Source of the DNA: an uncultured Alistipes sp.
Lineage (GTDB): Bacteria; Bacteroidota; Bacteroidia; Bacteroidales; Rikenellaceae
Length of the DNA stretch: 50,160 bases
NCBI GenBank assembly: GCA_900770635.1
Contig: CAAGLB010000152.1
Location: 1-50,160 of the forward strand
Reading direction: 5' to 3'
Shown here: positions 19,356-26,639 of the stretch, piece after piece
Numbering within the stretch: the first letter of the stretch is position 1
Layout: the number at the start of each line of letters is the position of its first letter
The notes under the pieces: generated by a model
Seen by the model: the letters and a program-made list of their open reading frames with translations, nothing else
The model's database searches: none
Told to the model about the DNA's origin: nothing
Position numbers and translations under genes: made by a program

Positions 19356-19790
19356 ATGAAGAAGTATTTTGCAATATTTGCTGTGGCACTCCTTGCGTTG
19401 GTGGGCTGCGAGCCTACTATAACTCCTGGTGGTTCAAGCGATATCGATGGCCAGTGGCACATCGTAGAGTGGAATGGCGAGGCTCCTGAGTTCGATGTCT
19501 ATATCGATTTCAATGGTGGCGAGTTGGACATCTATCAGCAGGTATATACTTTGTACTACGAGCACTTCGAGGGTACTTATACGACTAATGACAACATCAT
19601 CACTGGTAGCTATGCCGATGGCTCAAGCTGGGCAAGTGGCTACAAATATGAGGTTGATGGTAACAACCTTACCCTTTATAGCCAGGAGGATCAGTCAGTA
19701 GTGAGTGTATATGAGCGCTGCGAGATTCCACAGTCGGTTATCGACGAGGCGACAACTACTCGTGCTACTGATGCAAAGCCTATCTTGTAG
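19356..19790 (+). CDS. Small lipocalin-like lipoprotein, copy 2
   Basis: 144 aa from the ATG at 19356 (MKKYFAIFAVALLALVGC), which gives a good lipoprotein signal. A longer reading from a TTG inside the peptidase gene would add 14 residues with no signal function, so I reject it. The mature part aligns with the copy at 16663: WNGEAPEFDVYIDF, IYQQVYTLYY, ITGSYADGSSW, LTLYSQEDQS, then IPQSV and an acidic/threonine tail with TRATD. Same position relative to the S8 peptidase as copy 1. Function unknown; partner of the peptidase by context. Confidence 0.65.
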   Translation: MKKYFAIFAVALLALVGCEPTITPGGSSDIDGQWHIVEWNGEAPEFDVYIDFNGGELDIYQQVYTLYYEHFEGTYTTNDNIITGSYADGSSWASGYKYEVDGNNLTLYSQEDQSVVSVYERCEIPQSVIDEATTTRATDAKPIL

Positions 19791-19809
19791 TAGGGTAGCG
19801 GACTGCATA

Positions 19810-19845
19810 AATAAAGCCTATCTCGGATTCGGGATAGGCTTTATT
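19810..19845. terminator. Bidirectional terminator between converging genes
   Basis: AATAAAGCCTATC (19810-19822) pairs perfectly with GATAGGCTTTATT (19833-19845). It lies 19 nt past the lipoprotein stop on the plus strand and 2 nt past the yraN stop on the minus strand. Confidence 0.8.
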
Positions 19846-19847
19846 CG

Positions 19848-20204
19848 TTATAATATGTTCTCGACATAGTCAACCATCGTCGAGCCGCTGTCGTCAACGG
19901 TGATGGCTATAAGGTCGAACTGTATGTTGTGCCTCAGGCGGTGCATAGCTCGATAGGCCATTGCCGCACGACGCAACGAGCGTATCTTCTGCTCGTCGAT
20001 GCTGTCGTAGGCCGAACGCCAGCCACCCTGTTTACGAGTCTTCACCTCGACAAAGTGCATGGTGTCGTAGTGCTCGGCTATGATGTCCATCTCGTAGCGC
20101 CCCACTCGCCAGTTGCGCTCCACGATGTAGTAGCCATGCTCACGCAGCCATTCGGTGGCGATATCCTCGCCCCGAGCACCTATCGCAGCTTGCTCAGTAG
20201 CCAC
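19848..20204 (-). CDS. yraN: UPF0102 / YraN family nuclease-like protein
   Basis: 118 aa. The family pattern is clear: GARGEDIATEWLREHGY near the N-terminus, then RNWRVGRYEMDIIAEH and FVEVKTRKQG, giving the acidic and lysine residues of a PD-(D/E)XK-like nuclease fold. Length is normal for the family. The start is a GTG at 20202-20204 that overlaps the last base of the pepE stop codon (TAGTG), so the two genes are translationally coupled. The cellular role of YraN is not well defined. Confidence 0.88.
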   Translation of the reverse strand: MATEQAAIGARGEDIATEWLREHGYYIVERNWRVGRYEMDIIAEHYDTMHFVEVKTRKQGGWRSAYDSIDEQKIRSLRRAAMAYRAMHRLRHNIQFDLIAITVDDSGSTMVDYVENIL

Positions 20205-20917
20205 TATTTTGTGCGCTTAATCAAAAACTCGATGTTGTCGCCAGGCTGCACCTCGTAGGTCTCGATGCCCTTCTTGAAGATGCGCATAGGGCGTGAACCG
20301 ATAAGCTCGATGCCGTTGTCGTCGATGCGGAGCATACAACCCTCACGCAAGCCCACGACATAGCGGCTGCGGTTAGCCTCCAAATACTCGTTGATGCGCT
20401 GCTCACGAGTCTCGCCAGCATGGCCCTCAGGGTTAGCATCGAGATAGTGTGGGTTGATCTGGAAAGGCACAAGGCCGATAGCACGGAACGACTGTGGCTG
20501 CACGATAGGCATGTCGTTTGTAGTACATATTGTTGGGCATGTGACGTTGCTACCTGCCGACCAGCCTACATAAGGAACGCCAGCCTTCACACGACGGAAG
20601 ATCATGTCCAAGAGGTCCTCCTCCTGCATCTTCTTCAAGAGTGCGAATGTGTTGCCGCCGCCGATGACGATAGCCTGGGCATGACGCACGAAGTTGCGCT
20701 TGTTGAGTGCGTGGTGCACCGAGCGCACCTTGATGCCTATCTCGTTGAAACGCTCCTGAACCTTGCGCTCGTACTCGTCATAAGAGAATGTTACGGCAGC
20801 ATAAGGGATGAAAACAACCTCGCTCACGCCCTCGAGTGTTTTAGCTATTTCGGCGATAGGATACTTTAGGTAAGCCTCGCCTGCATTCGTAGAATTGGAA
20901 ATTAGTAAAAGATTCAT
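20204..20917 (-). CDS. pepE: Dipeptidase E (aspartyl dipeptidase, S51)
   Basis: 237 aa, full length. Catalytic Ser120 lies in YVGWSAGSN, His157 in INPHYLD and Glu192 in VGLREGC, matching the Ser-His-Glu arrangement of PepE. It hydrolyses dipeptides with an N-terminal aspartate in the cytoplasm. It overlaps yraN by one base at its 3' end and diverges from acpP. A minus-strand TATCTTTG (20996-20989) is its likely -7 box. It fits the peptide-degrading character of the window. Confidence 0.92.
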   Translation of the reverse strand: MNLLLISNSTNAGEAYLKYPIAEIAKTLEGVSEVVFIPYAAVTFSYDEYERKVQERFNEIGIKVRSVHHALNKRNFVRHAQAIVIGGGNTFALLKKMQEEDLLDMIFRRVKAGVPYVGWSAGSNVTCPTICTTNDMPIVQPQSFRAIGLVPFQINPHYLDANPEGHAGETREQRINEYLEANRSRYVVGLREGCMLRIDDNGIELIGSRPMRIFKKGIETYEVQPGDNIEFLIKRTK

Positions 20918-20988
20918 AATCGGTTAATTATTAGTTGTTTAACGTTATTTTATTTAAAGTTGTTGATAATTTTTTTGCGTAATAATGT

Positions 20989-21016
20989 CAAAGATAATAA
21001 AAAAGTGTTATTTTTG
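20989..21016. promoter_or_regulatory. Divergent -7 boxes for pepE and acpP
   Basis: Minus-strand TATCTTTG (20996-20989) points to pepE; plus-strand TATTTTTG (21009-21016) points to acpP. Neither has a clean TTTG at the standard spacing. Confidence 0.5.
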
Positions 21017-21094
21017 CACTGTCTAAGTAAAAAAAAGACAAATTACAGTAGCATAAATTTTACTACTATAATGTTTAACTAAAACTTATTTATT

Positions 21095-21328
21095 ATGTCA
21101 GAAATTCAGTCAAAGGTTGTCGAGATTATCGTTGACAAGTTGGGCGTTAAGGAGTCAGAGGTTGTAGCAGAGGCAAGCTTCACAGCACACCTCGGCGCAG
21201 ACTCTTTGGATCAGGTAGAGCTCATTATGGAGTTCGAGAAGGCTTTCGACCTTCAGATTCCAGATGCTGATGCCGAGAAGATTCAGACTGTAGGCGACGC
21301 TATCAGCTACATCGAGTCTCACAAGTAA
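21095..21328 (+). CDS. acpP: Acyl carrier protein
   Basis: 77 aa. The phosphopantetheine attachment site is Ser37 in LGADSLDQVELIMEFE. It is acidic and mostly helical, with normal length, and carries the growing acyl chain in fatty-acid synthesis. In many Bacteroidota acpP is followed by fabF and then rnc; here fabF is missing and rnc comes next, behind a hairpin at 21412. Confidence 0.95.
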   Translation: MSEIQSKVVEIIVDKLGVKESEVVAEASFTAHLGADSLDQVELIMEFEKAFDLQIPDADAEKIQTVGDAISYIESHK

Positions 21329-21411
21329 TATAGCATAATCTTGCGGCATAGCGCGCCAGTAGTGTATAAAGTTTTTTTGCGCTTGCCACTAAGATGTAGA
21401 ATTACATGTGT

Positions 21412-21447
21412 ATGGACTATGCCAAGGCTATCCTTGGTTTAGTCCAT
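21412..21447 (+). terminator. Hairpin between acpP and rnc
   Basis: ATGGACTA (21412-21419) pairs with TAGTCCAT (21440-21447), and inside it CCAAGG (21422-21427) pairs with CCTTGG (21432-21437). It is followed by TCTTTATT, a weak U tract. It may be a leaky terminator or processing site that sets acpP mRNA above rnc mRNA. It ends 26 nt before the rnc ATG. Confidence 0.65.
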
Positions 21448-21473
21448 TCTTTATTGATATAAACTTTACGGCA

Positions 21474-22253
21474 ATGTTCGATTTTCTGCTACGTCCCATA
21501 CGTCGTCGCTTTGGCCAGGATAGAGCGTTCTATGCTGCCATCGACGATATGTTCGGATTCATACCTAATAACATAGAGCTCTACAAGTTGGCCCTTATTC
21601 ATAAGTCGGCCTCTGTCGAGCTGGAAGATGGTAGCCACATCAACAACGAGCGCCTTGAGTTCTTGGGCGATGCCGTAATCGAGAGCATAACATCGGATTT
21701 CCTGTTTATCGAGTTCCCCGACCGCGATGAGGGCTTTATGACACAGCTGCGCTCGAAGATTGTGTCACGCCAGTCGCTCAACCGCATAGCGTCGCAGATA
21801 GGCCTCGACAAGCATGTTATCTCTCATGCCGCTAACAACTCAACGCAAAAGCATATATATGGCGATGCCTTCGAGGCTATGATGGGCGCTATATATTTGG
21901 ATCAGGGCTATGACTTTGCCAACCGCCTGCTTATCAACGACATATACGGCCGTTATCTCTCTGTCGACGAGGTGCTTAGGTCGGAGACCGACTTCAAGAG
22001 CCGCCTTATCGAGTGGTGCCAGAAGAACCATTACTCTATCGTGTTTCGCACTTCGAGTGATAATTCGGGCTTGCACCAGGGCTTCATCTCGACGGTATAT
22101 ATCGACGGCATGGCAGTAGGCTATGGCTCGGGTGACTCGAAGAAGGCTGCCGAGCAGAATGCCTCATACTCGGTGTCGCAAGGCTCAACAGTCGCTATCG
22201 ACGACGAGAATAGCGCCAAGATCCTCGACCGCCTGGATATGATGGCAAACTAA
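21474..22253 (+). CDS. rnc: Ribonuclease III
   Basis: About 259 aa from the ATG at 21474 (MFDFLLRPIRRRFG). A longer reading from a GTG at 21408 runs through a hairpin and adds a segment not typical of the family, so I reject it. The RNase III signature NNERLEFLGDAVIE and the second acidic motif DAFEAMMGAIYLDQG are intact. A double-stranded-RNA-binding domain follows (DFKSRLIEWCQKN, then GSGDSKKAAEQNAS). It cuts double-stranded RNA in rRNA and mRNA processing. Confidence 0.93.
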   Translation: MFDFLLRPIRRRFGQDRAFYAAIDDMFGFIPNNIELYKLALIHKSASVELEDGSHINNERLEFLGDAVIESITSDFLFIEFPDRDEGFMTQLRSKIVSRQSLNRIASQIGLDKHVISHAANNSTQKHIYGDAFEAMMGAIYLDQGYDFANRLLINDIYGRYLSVDEVLRSETDFKSRLIEWCQKNHYSIVFRTSSDNSGLHQGFISTVYIDGMAVGYGSGDSKKAAEQNASYSVSQGSTVAIDDENSAKILDRLDMMAN

Positions 22254-22314
22254 CAACCAACCACATTGTGACGCTATCGCATAGTCTTCGGATAGCAAAT
22301 TTATTAGCAAGTAT

Positions 22315-22345
22315 TTTGTTGAGCGCAAAATATTTGCTAATTTTG
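22315..22345 (+). promoter_or_regulatory. Promoter of radC
   Basis: TTTG (22315-22318), 19 nt, TAATTTTG (22338-22345). The box ends 37 nt before the radC ATG. Confidence 0.7.
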
Positions 22346-22382
22346 TATCTATGCTCCTCGTTGGGGCAAAATGTTGTAGAGT

Positions 22383-23039
22383 ATGAAGAACCTTACCGAT
22401 AAACTTATATCACGTGGCGCTGAGAGCCTTAGCGATGCTGAGCTCATCGCAGCAATCATTGCCGAGGGCGCATCGGATGATCGAGCAATAGATGTTGCCA
22501 ATGAGTTGCTCATTGGCGCTGAGGGCTCGTTGCATCGACTCTCCGCCACCGATTTTTCACGTTTGCGTATGACTGCTGGCTTGGGCCTTAGACGTGCCAT
22601 GCGTCTTAAGGCGGCTGCCGAGTTGGGACGTAGAGTGGTACTTGCTGCGGGTGCAGCATGTGATACTATAAACTCCGATGGCGACGTGCTGCGCCTCATG
22701 GAGCCACAGTTGGGAGGCCTTCAATATGAGGAATGCTGGGCGTTGTATCTCGCCTCGTCGGGCAAGGTGCTCGACCGTATGCGCATTAGCCAGGGTGGTG
22801 TGCAGGCTACGGTTGTTGACTGCCGCCTCATCATCAAGCGAGCCATCGAGCTGCTTGCCACGCAGATTGTCTTGGTGCACAACCATCCTTCTGGCTCTAT
22901 CGAGCCAAGCCGCCAAGATAGCGAGCTTACGGATCGTGTTTCGGATGCCGCTAAGCTCTTCGATATTCGACTCTTAGACCATGTTATCATAGCCCGAGGT
23001 GCGCACTACTCATTTAGAGCCAACGGCCTTATAAGGTGA
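22383..23039 (+). CDS. radC: RadC family JAMM-domain protein
   Basis: 218 aa. A helix-hairpin-helix-like N-terminal part (SLSDAELIAAIIAEG) is followed by the JAB1/MPN-type domain with the zinc motif HNHPSGSIEPSRQD. The family is linked to DNA repair by name, but its biochemical role is not settled. The gene's last codon and stop (AGG TGA) lie inside a dispersed repeat that continues for about 240 bp. It is transcribed alone. Confidence 0.9.
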   Translation: MKNLTDKLISRGAESLSDAELIAAIIAEGASDDRAIDVANELLIGAEGSLHRLSATDFSRLRMTAGLGLRRAMRLKAAAELGRRVVLAAGAACDTINSDGDVLRLMEPQLGGLQYEECWALYLASSGKVLDRMRISQGGVQATVVDCRLIIKRAIELLATQIVLVHNHPSGSIEPSRQDSELTDRVSDAAKLFDIRLLDHVIIARGAHYSFRANGLIR

Positions 23040-23275
23040 AAAGTGAAAGGTAAGAGGTGAAAAGTAGGGTATCTACGATACGTGTTTATATACAATGTCA
23101 TTCTGAACGCAGTGAAGAATCTCTCGATGGGCGCTAACGTTGAACCGATGTGCTGACTGCGAGATCTTTCGCTTTCGCTCAAGATGACATCTAAATTAAA
23201 AGTAAGGTGTGCTTCGTACAAGTTTTATAAATATATTCCTTACTTTTCACTTTTCATTTTTCACCTTTCACTTTT
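23036..23275. repeat. Compound inverted repeat after radC
   Basis: The outer arms are AGGTGAAAAGTGAAAGG-like at the left and TTTTTCACCTTTCACTTTTT-like at the right, which are inverted copies of each other. Nested inside at 23095-23190 is a second element: ATGTCATTCTGAACGCAGTG on the left and the inverted form ending CTCAAGATGACAT on the right. The segment 23203-23250 (GTGCTTCGTACAAGTTTTAT) recurs at 34287. This fills the whole gap between radC and glyS up to the glyS -7 box. Confidence 0.75.
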
Positions 23276-23281
23276 TTTGTC

Positions 23282-23289
23282 TATCTTTG
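23282..23289 (+). promoter_or_regulatory. -7 box of glyS
   Basis: TATCTTTG, immediately after the compound repeat; any -33 element would lie inside the repeat. The leader is about 55 nt. Confidence 0.6.
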
Positions 23290-23349
23290 CAGTTTGAATA
23301 TGCTTATAGCATATCGCCATAGAAACGAATAACAAAAACGAAATAGATT

Positions 23350-24894
23350 ATGACACAGGAAGAATTGTTTAAGAAGCTTATCGCTCACTGCAAGGAGTAT
23401 GGTTTCATTTTCCCTTCGAGCGAGATTTACGATGGTCTTGGCGCTGTTTACGATTACGGTCAGAATGGTGTTGAGCTCAAGAACAACATCAAGCGTTATT
23501 GGTGGGACTCAATGGTTAAGCTCAACGAGAACATCGTAGGTATCGACGCAGCTATCTTCATGCACCCACGCACATGGGAGGCATCGGGCCACGTAGGTGC
23601 TTTCAACGATCCACTCATCGACAACAAAGACTCTAAGAAGCGCTACCGTGCCGATGTCTTGGTTGAGGACTGGATGGCAAAGCAGGAGGAGAAGATTCAG
23701 AAGGAGGTGGAGAAGGCGCGCAAGCGCTTTGGCGATAAGTTCGACGAAGAGCAGTATCTCGCAACATCACCACGTGTGCTCGAGATTAAAGCTAAGATGG
23801 ATGCTATCCACGAGCGTTTTGCTACTGCTCTCAACGACAATAACCTCGAGGAGCTCAAGCAGATTATCCTCGACTGCGAGATCGTATGTCCTATTTCGGG
23901 CACTCGCAACTGGACAGATGTTCGTCAGTTCAACCTTATGTTCTCAACACAGATGGGCTCAACTGCTGATGGCGCAAACACCGTATATCTCCGTCCTGAG
24001 ACAGCACAGGGTATCTTCGTAAACTACCTCAATGTGCAGAAGACTGGCCGCATGAAGCTGCCTTTCGGTATCGCTCAGATTGGTAAGGCCTTCCGTAACG
24101 AGATTGTTGCTCGCCAGTTTATCTTCCGTATGCGTGAGTTCGAGCAGATGGAGATGCAGTTCTTTGTGCAGCCTGGTACCGAGATGGAGTGGTGGGCAAA
24201 GTGGAAGGATACACGTATGGCTTGGCACCGTGCCCTCGGCTTTGGCGACGAGAACTACCGCTTCCACGACCACGACAAATTGGCACACTATGCTAATGCC
24301 GCTACTGACGTAGAGTATAACTTCCCATTCGGCTTCAAGGAGGTTGAGGGTATCCACTCACGTACCGACTTTGACCTTGGCCGCCACCAAGAGTTCTCAG
24401 GCAAGAAGATCCAGTACTTCGATCCTGAGCGTGGCGAGAGCTATGTTCCATACGTTGTTGAGACATCTATCGGCGTTGACCGTATGTTCTTGCAGATCAT
24501 GTCGGCAGCATATTGCGAGGAGAAGTTGGAGAATGGCGAGGAGCGTGTAGTATTGCGCATCCCTGCTGCCCTTGCTCCAACAAAGGTTGCCGTCATGCCT
24601 CTCGTTAAGAAGGATGGCCTTCCAGAGGTTGCTCGCCAGATTATCGACGAGTTGATGTACGACTACAACGTTGTCTACGACGAGAAGGACTCTATCGGTA
24701 AGCGCTACCGCCGTCAGGATGCTATCGGTACTCCATTCTGCGTTACTGTCGACCACCAGACATTGGAGGATGGTACAGTGACCGTTCGTCATCGTGATAC
24801 TATGCAGCAGGAGCGCATCAAGATTGAGGCGTTGCGTGCTATGGTCGACGACGAGGTATCGTTCCGCAAGCTCTTCAAAAAGATTAAGGCTTAA
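23350..24894 (+). CDS. glyS: Glycyl-tRNA synthetase
   Basis: 514 aa, the single-chain alpha2 class II type. N-terminal motif FIFPSSEIYDGLGAVYDYG binds glycine and the tRNA end. Motif 2 is FRNEIVARQFIFRMREFEQM and motif 3 contains SIGVDRMFL. The C-terminal anticodon-binding domain begins near LAPTKVAVMPL. It charges tRNA-Gly in the cytoplasm. The stop codon overlaps the ruvX start (TAATG), so ruvX is coupled to it. Confidence 0.95.
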   Translation: MTQEELFKKLIAHCKEYGFIFPSSEIYDGLGAVYDYGQNGVELKNNIKRYWWDSMVKLNENIVGIDAAIFMHPRTWEASGHVGAFNDPLIDNKDSKKRYRADVLVEDWMAKQEEKIQKEVEKARKRFGDKFDEEQYLATSPRVLEIKAKMDAIHERFATALNDNNLEELKQIILDCEIVCPISGTRNWTDVRQFNLMFSTQMGSTADGANTVYLRPETAQGIFVNYLNVQKTGRMKLPFGIAQIGKAFRNEIVARQFIFRMREFEQMEMQFFVQPGTEMEWWAKWKDTRMAWHRALGFGDENYRFHDHDKLAHYANAATDVEYNFPFGFKEVEGIHSRTDFDLGRHQEFSGKKIQYFDPERGESYVPYVVETSIGVDRMFLQIMSAAYCEEKLENGEERVVLRIPAALAPTKVAVMPLVKKDGLPEVARQIIDELMYDYNVVYDEKDSIGKRYRRQDAIGTPFCVTVDHQTLEDGTVTVRHRDTMQQERIKIEALRAMVDDEVSFRKLFKKIKA

Positions 24895-25310
24895 TGGCTC
24901 GCCTGATTGCCATAGACTACGGCACTAAGCGCACGGGCCTTGCTGTTACCGATCCGCTTGGCATCATAGCGCAGCCTCTCGAAACTGTTGACACTAAGCA
25001 GCTTGAACGCTACTTGGCCGACTATTTCGCTAAGGAGGATGTAAGTACAATCGTCGTTGGACACCCTCGCCAGATGAGTGGCGAGGAGTCCGAGACGATG
25101 CGCTTCATCAAGCCGCTCATGGGGCGTCTGCGTAGTGCCTATCCCACGAAGCAGGTGGTGGCCTACGACGAGCGCTTCACGTCGGTATTGGCGCAGCGCA
25201 CAATACGTGAGAGTGGCATAGGCAAGATGGCTCGCCGTGATAAGTCGTTGGTAGACAAGGTGTCGGCAGCGATAATCTTGCAGGACTATATGGCATCAGT
25301 TGGTATGTAA
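24894..25310 (+). CDS. ruvX: RuvX/YqgF, Holliday-junction resolvase-like RNase H fold protein
   Basis: 138 aa, normal length. The RNase H-like acidic residues are in IDYGTKRTGLAVTDP, DERFTS and LVDKVSAAIILQDY. The family acts in 5' maturation of pre-16S rRNA and has been proposed as a Holliday-junction resolvase. It overlaps glyS by one base and is 18 bp ahead of def, forming glyS-ruvX-def. Confidence 0.92.
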   Translation: MARLIAIDYGTKRTGLAVTDPLGIIAQPLETVDTKQLERYLADYFAKEDVSTIVVGHPRQMSGEESETMRFIKPLMGRLRSAYPTKQVVAYDERFTSVLAQRTIRESGIGKMARRDKSLVDKVSAAIILQDYMASVGM

Positions 25311-25328
25311 ACAAAGAAACTTAAAGCT

Positions 25329-25877
25329 ATGATTTATCCAATCGTTATATACGGATCGCAGGTGTTGCGCAACGTGTCGGAGAACATAACTCCCGAATAC
25401 CCAGAGCTTAAGAAGCTTATCGACGATATGTGGATCACCCTTGCTGAGGCCGAGGGTGTGGGCCTTGCGGCACCACAGATAGGCAAGAACATCCGCCTAT
25501 TTATCGTTGACTGCACACCTTGGGGCAAGGATATCCCCGAGTTGGCAGACTTCAAGCGTGTCTTCATCAATGCCGAGATCTATGAGCGCTCGGAGGAGAC
25601 CGAGCTTTTCGAGGAGGGTTGCTTGTCGTTGCCTGGCCTACATGAGAATGTGCGCCGCTCGACAACTATCCGCATGCGCTACCTCGACGAGAACTTCGTG
25701 GAGCACGACGAGGAGTTCTCGGGTAAGCCTGCACGTGTCATCCAGCACGAGTACGACCATATCGAGGGCTTGGTATTTACCGACCACCTTGCGCCAATAC
25801 GTAAGAATCTTATTAAGAATAAGCTTCAGAAGATGGCACGAGGTTCGTACAAGGCTTTCTACAAAACCAAACGATAA
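25329..25877 (+). CDS. def: Peptide deformylase
   Basis: 182 aa. All three motifs are present: GVGLAAPQIG, EEGCLSLPG and QHEYDHIEG (metal ligands Cys and the two His of HExxH). It removes the formyl group from new proteins. It is the last gene of glyS-ruvX-def. Its stop codon TAA is the first three bases of the 17-mer that opens the hairpin array. Confidence 0.95.
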   Translation: MIYPIVIYGSQVLRNVSENITPEYPELKKLIDDMWITLAEAEGVGLAAPQIGKNIRLFIVDCTPWGKDIPELADFKRVFINAEIYERSEETELFEEGCLSLPGLHENVRRSTTIRMRYLDENFVEHDEEFSGKPARVIQHEYDHIEGLVFTDHLAPIRKNLIKNKLQKMARGSYKAFYKTKR

Positions 25878-26390
25878 TTTCTTGTGATAAGAGGTCATCT
25901 TCGACCTATCCCAAAAGGCTGAGCACCCGAGGCTGTACGTTTTAGTACTATCCTCGGGTGCTCACTTTTGCGATAAGCCAAATCTAACCCCTTCTAACAA
26001 GAAATTTCTTTCTCGTGATAAGGGCGCATCTGCTGCCGCTAACGAATTATCTCAGCAATGGGCAGTACACTTTAGTACAGCCCATCGCCTCGAAATTTGC
26101 CGAGCGCTGTATCTGCAGCCTTCTAACCCCAAATAATTTGTTGTGATAAGCCGCACTCTGCGTCACCTCAATCATTAGCCTGAATGAGCAGTACGTCTGA
26201 GTACTACCCATCGGTGGCATTTTTGCCGAGTGTAGCACTCGGCACACTTCTAACCCCAAATTATTTGTTGTGATAAGCCGCACTCTGCGTCACATAAATC
26301 ATTAGCCTGGATTGGCTGTACGTCAAGTACAGCCAATCCAGGCTAATTTCATGTCGGCACTACATAGCACTACTTCTAACAACAAATTCT
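25875..26390 (+). repeat. Hairpin-repeat array 1 (four units)
   Basis: Four directly repeated units, each beginning GTGATAAG (25884, 26015, 26143, 26270) and ending CTTCTAAC (25991, 26120, 26247, 26373), with a period of 127-131 bp. Each unit has a central inverted repeat with different arm sequence and a conserved GTAC-n5/6-GTAC tip. Unit 1 arms are GAGCACCCGAGG (25921) and CCTCGGGTGCTC (25952). Unit 3 also holds TGCCGAGTG-TAG-CACTCGGCA (26224-26244). Unit 4 has a perfect 21-bp stem (26301-26321 with 26327-26347) and loop GTCAA. The spacers between units are palindromic A/T-rich sequence (CAAATTATTTG). No open frame is convincing here. Confidence 0.9.
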
Positions 26391-26554
26391 GTGTGCTGCC
26401 CATTGTCGCTATTGGATGCGTCAGAAAAAACTTACCTATATTATATATATTCGTTGTTTGTCGATGTTGGTTAGCCGAGCTATAACTATGGTTAGTCGGC
26501 TATGTCTTTATACTTATTTGTGTAGAATATCATAATAAATTTTTTGAAAAATGT
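26391..26554 (+). other. Non-coding gap before the barrel genes
   Basis: A/T-rich, without a supported gene. It contains one inverted repeat, TAGCCGA (26472-26478) with TCGGCTA (26496-26502), upstream of the promoter at 26555. Confidence 0.5.
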
Positions 26555-26585
26555 TTTGTAGTACAAGAAAAAAATATTATATTTG
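26555..26585 (+). promoter_or_regulatory. Promoter of the two outer-membrane barrel genes
   Basis: TTTG (26555-26558), 19 nt, TATATTTG (26578-26585). The box ends 54 nt before the ATG. Confidence 0.75.
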
Positions 26586-26639
26586 TGTTCAGAAACAATC
26601 ACGATTTTTAATTATTGTATAACTTAAATAACTACTACT

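Noticed and set aside
21408..21473. N-terminal extension of RNase III
   Set aside because: The segment is a strong hairpin and the extension is not typical of the family.
25875..26390. CRISPR array
   Set aside because: The period of about 130 bp is too long, the repeats are only 8-17 bp, the spacers are palindromic, and no cas gene is present.
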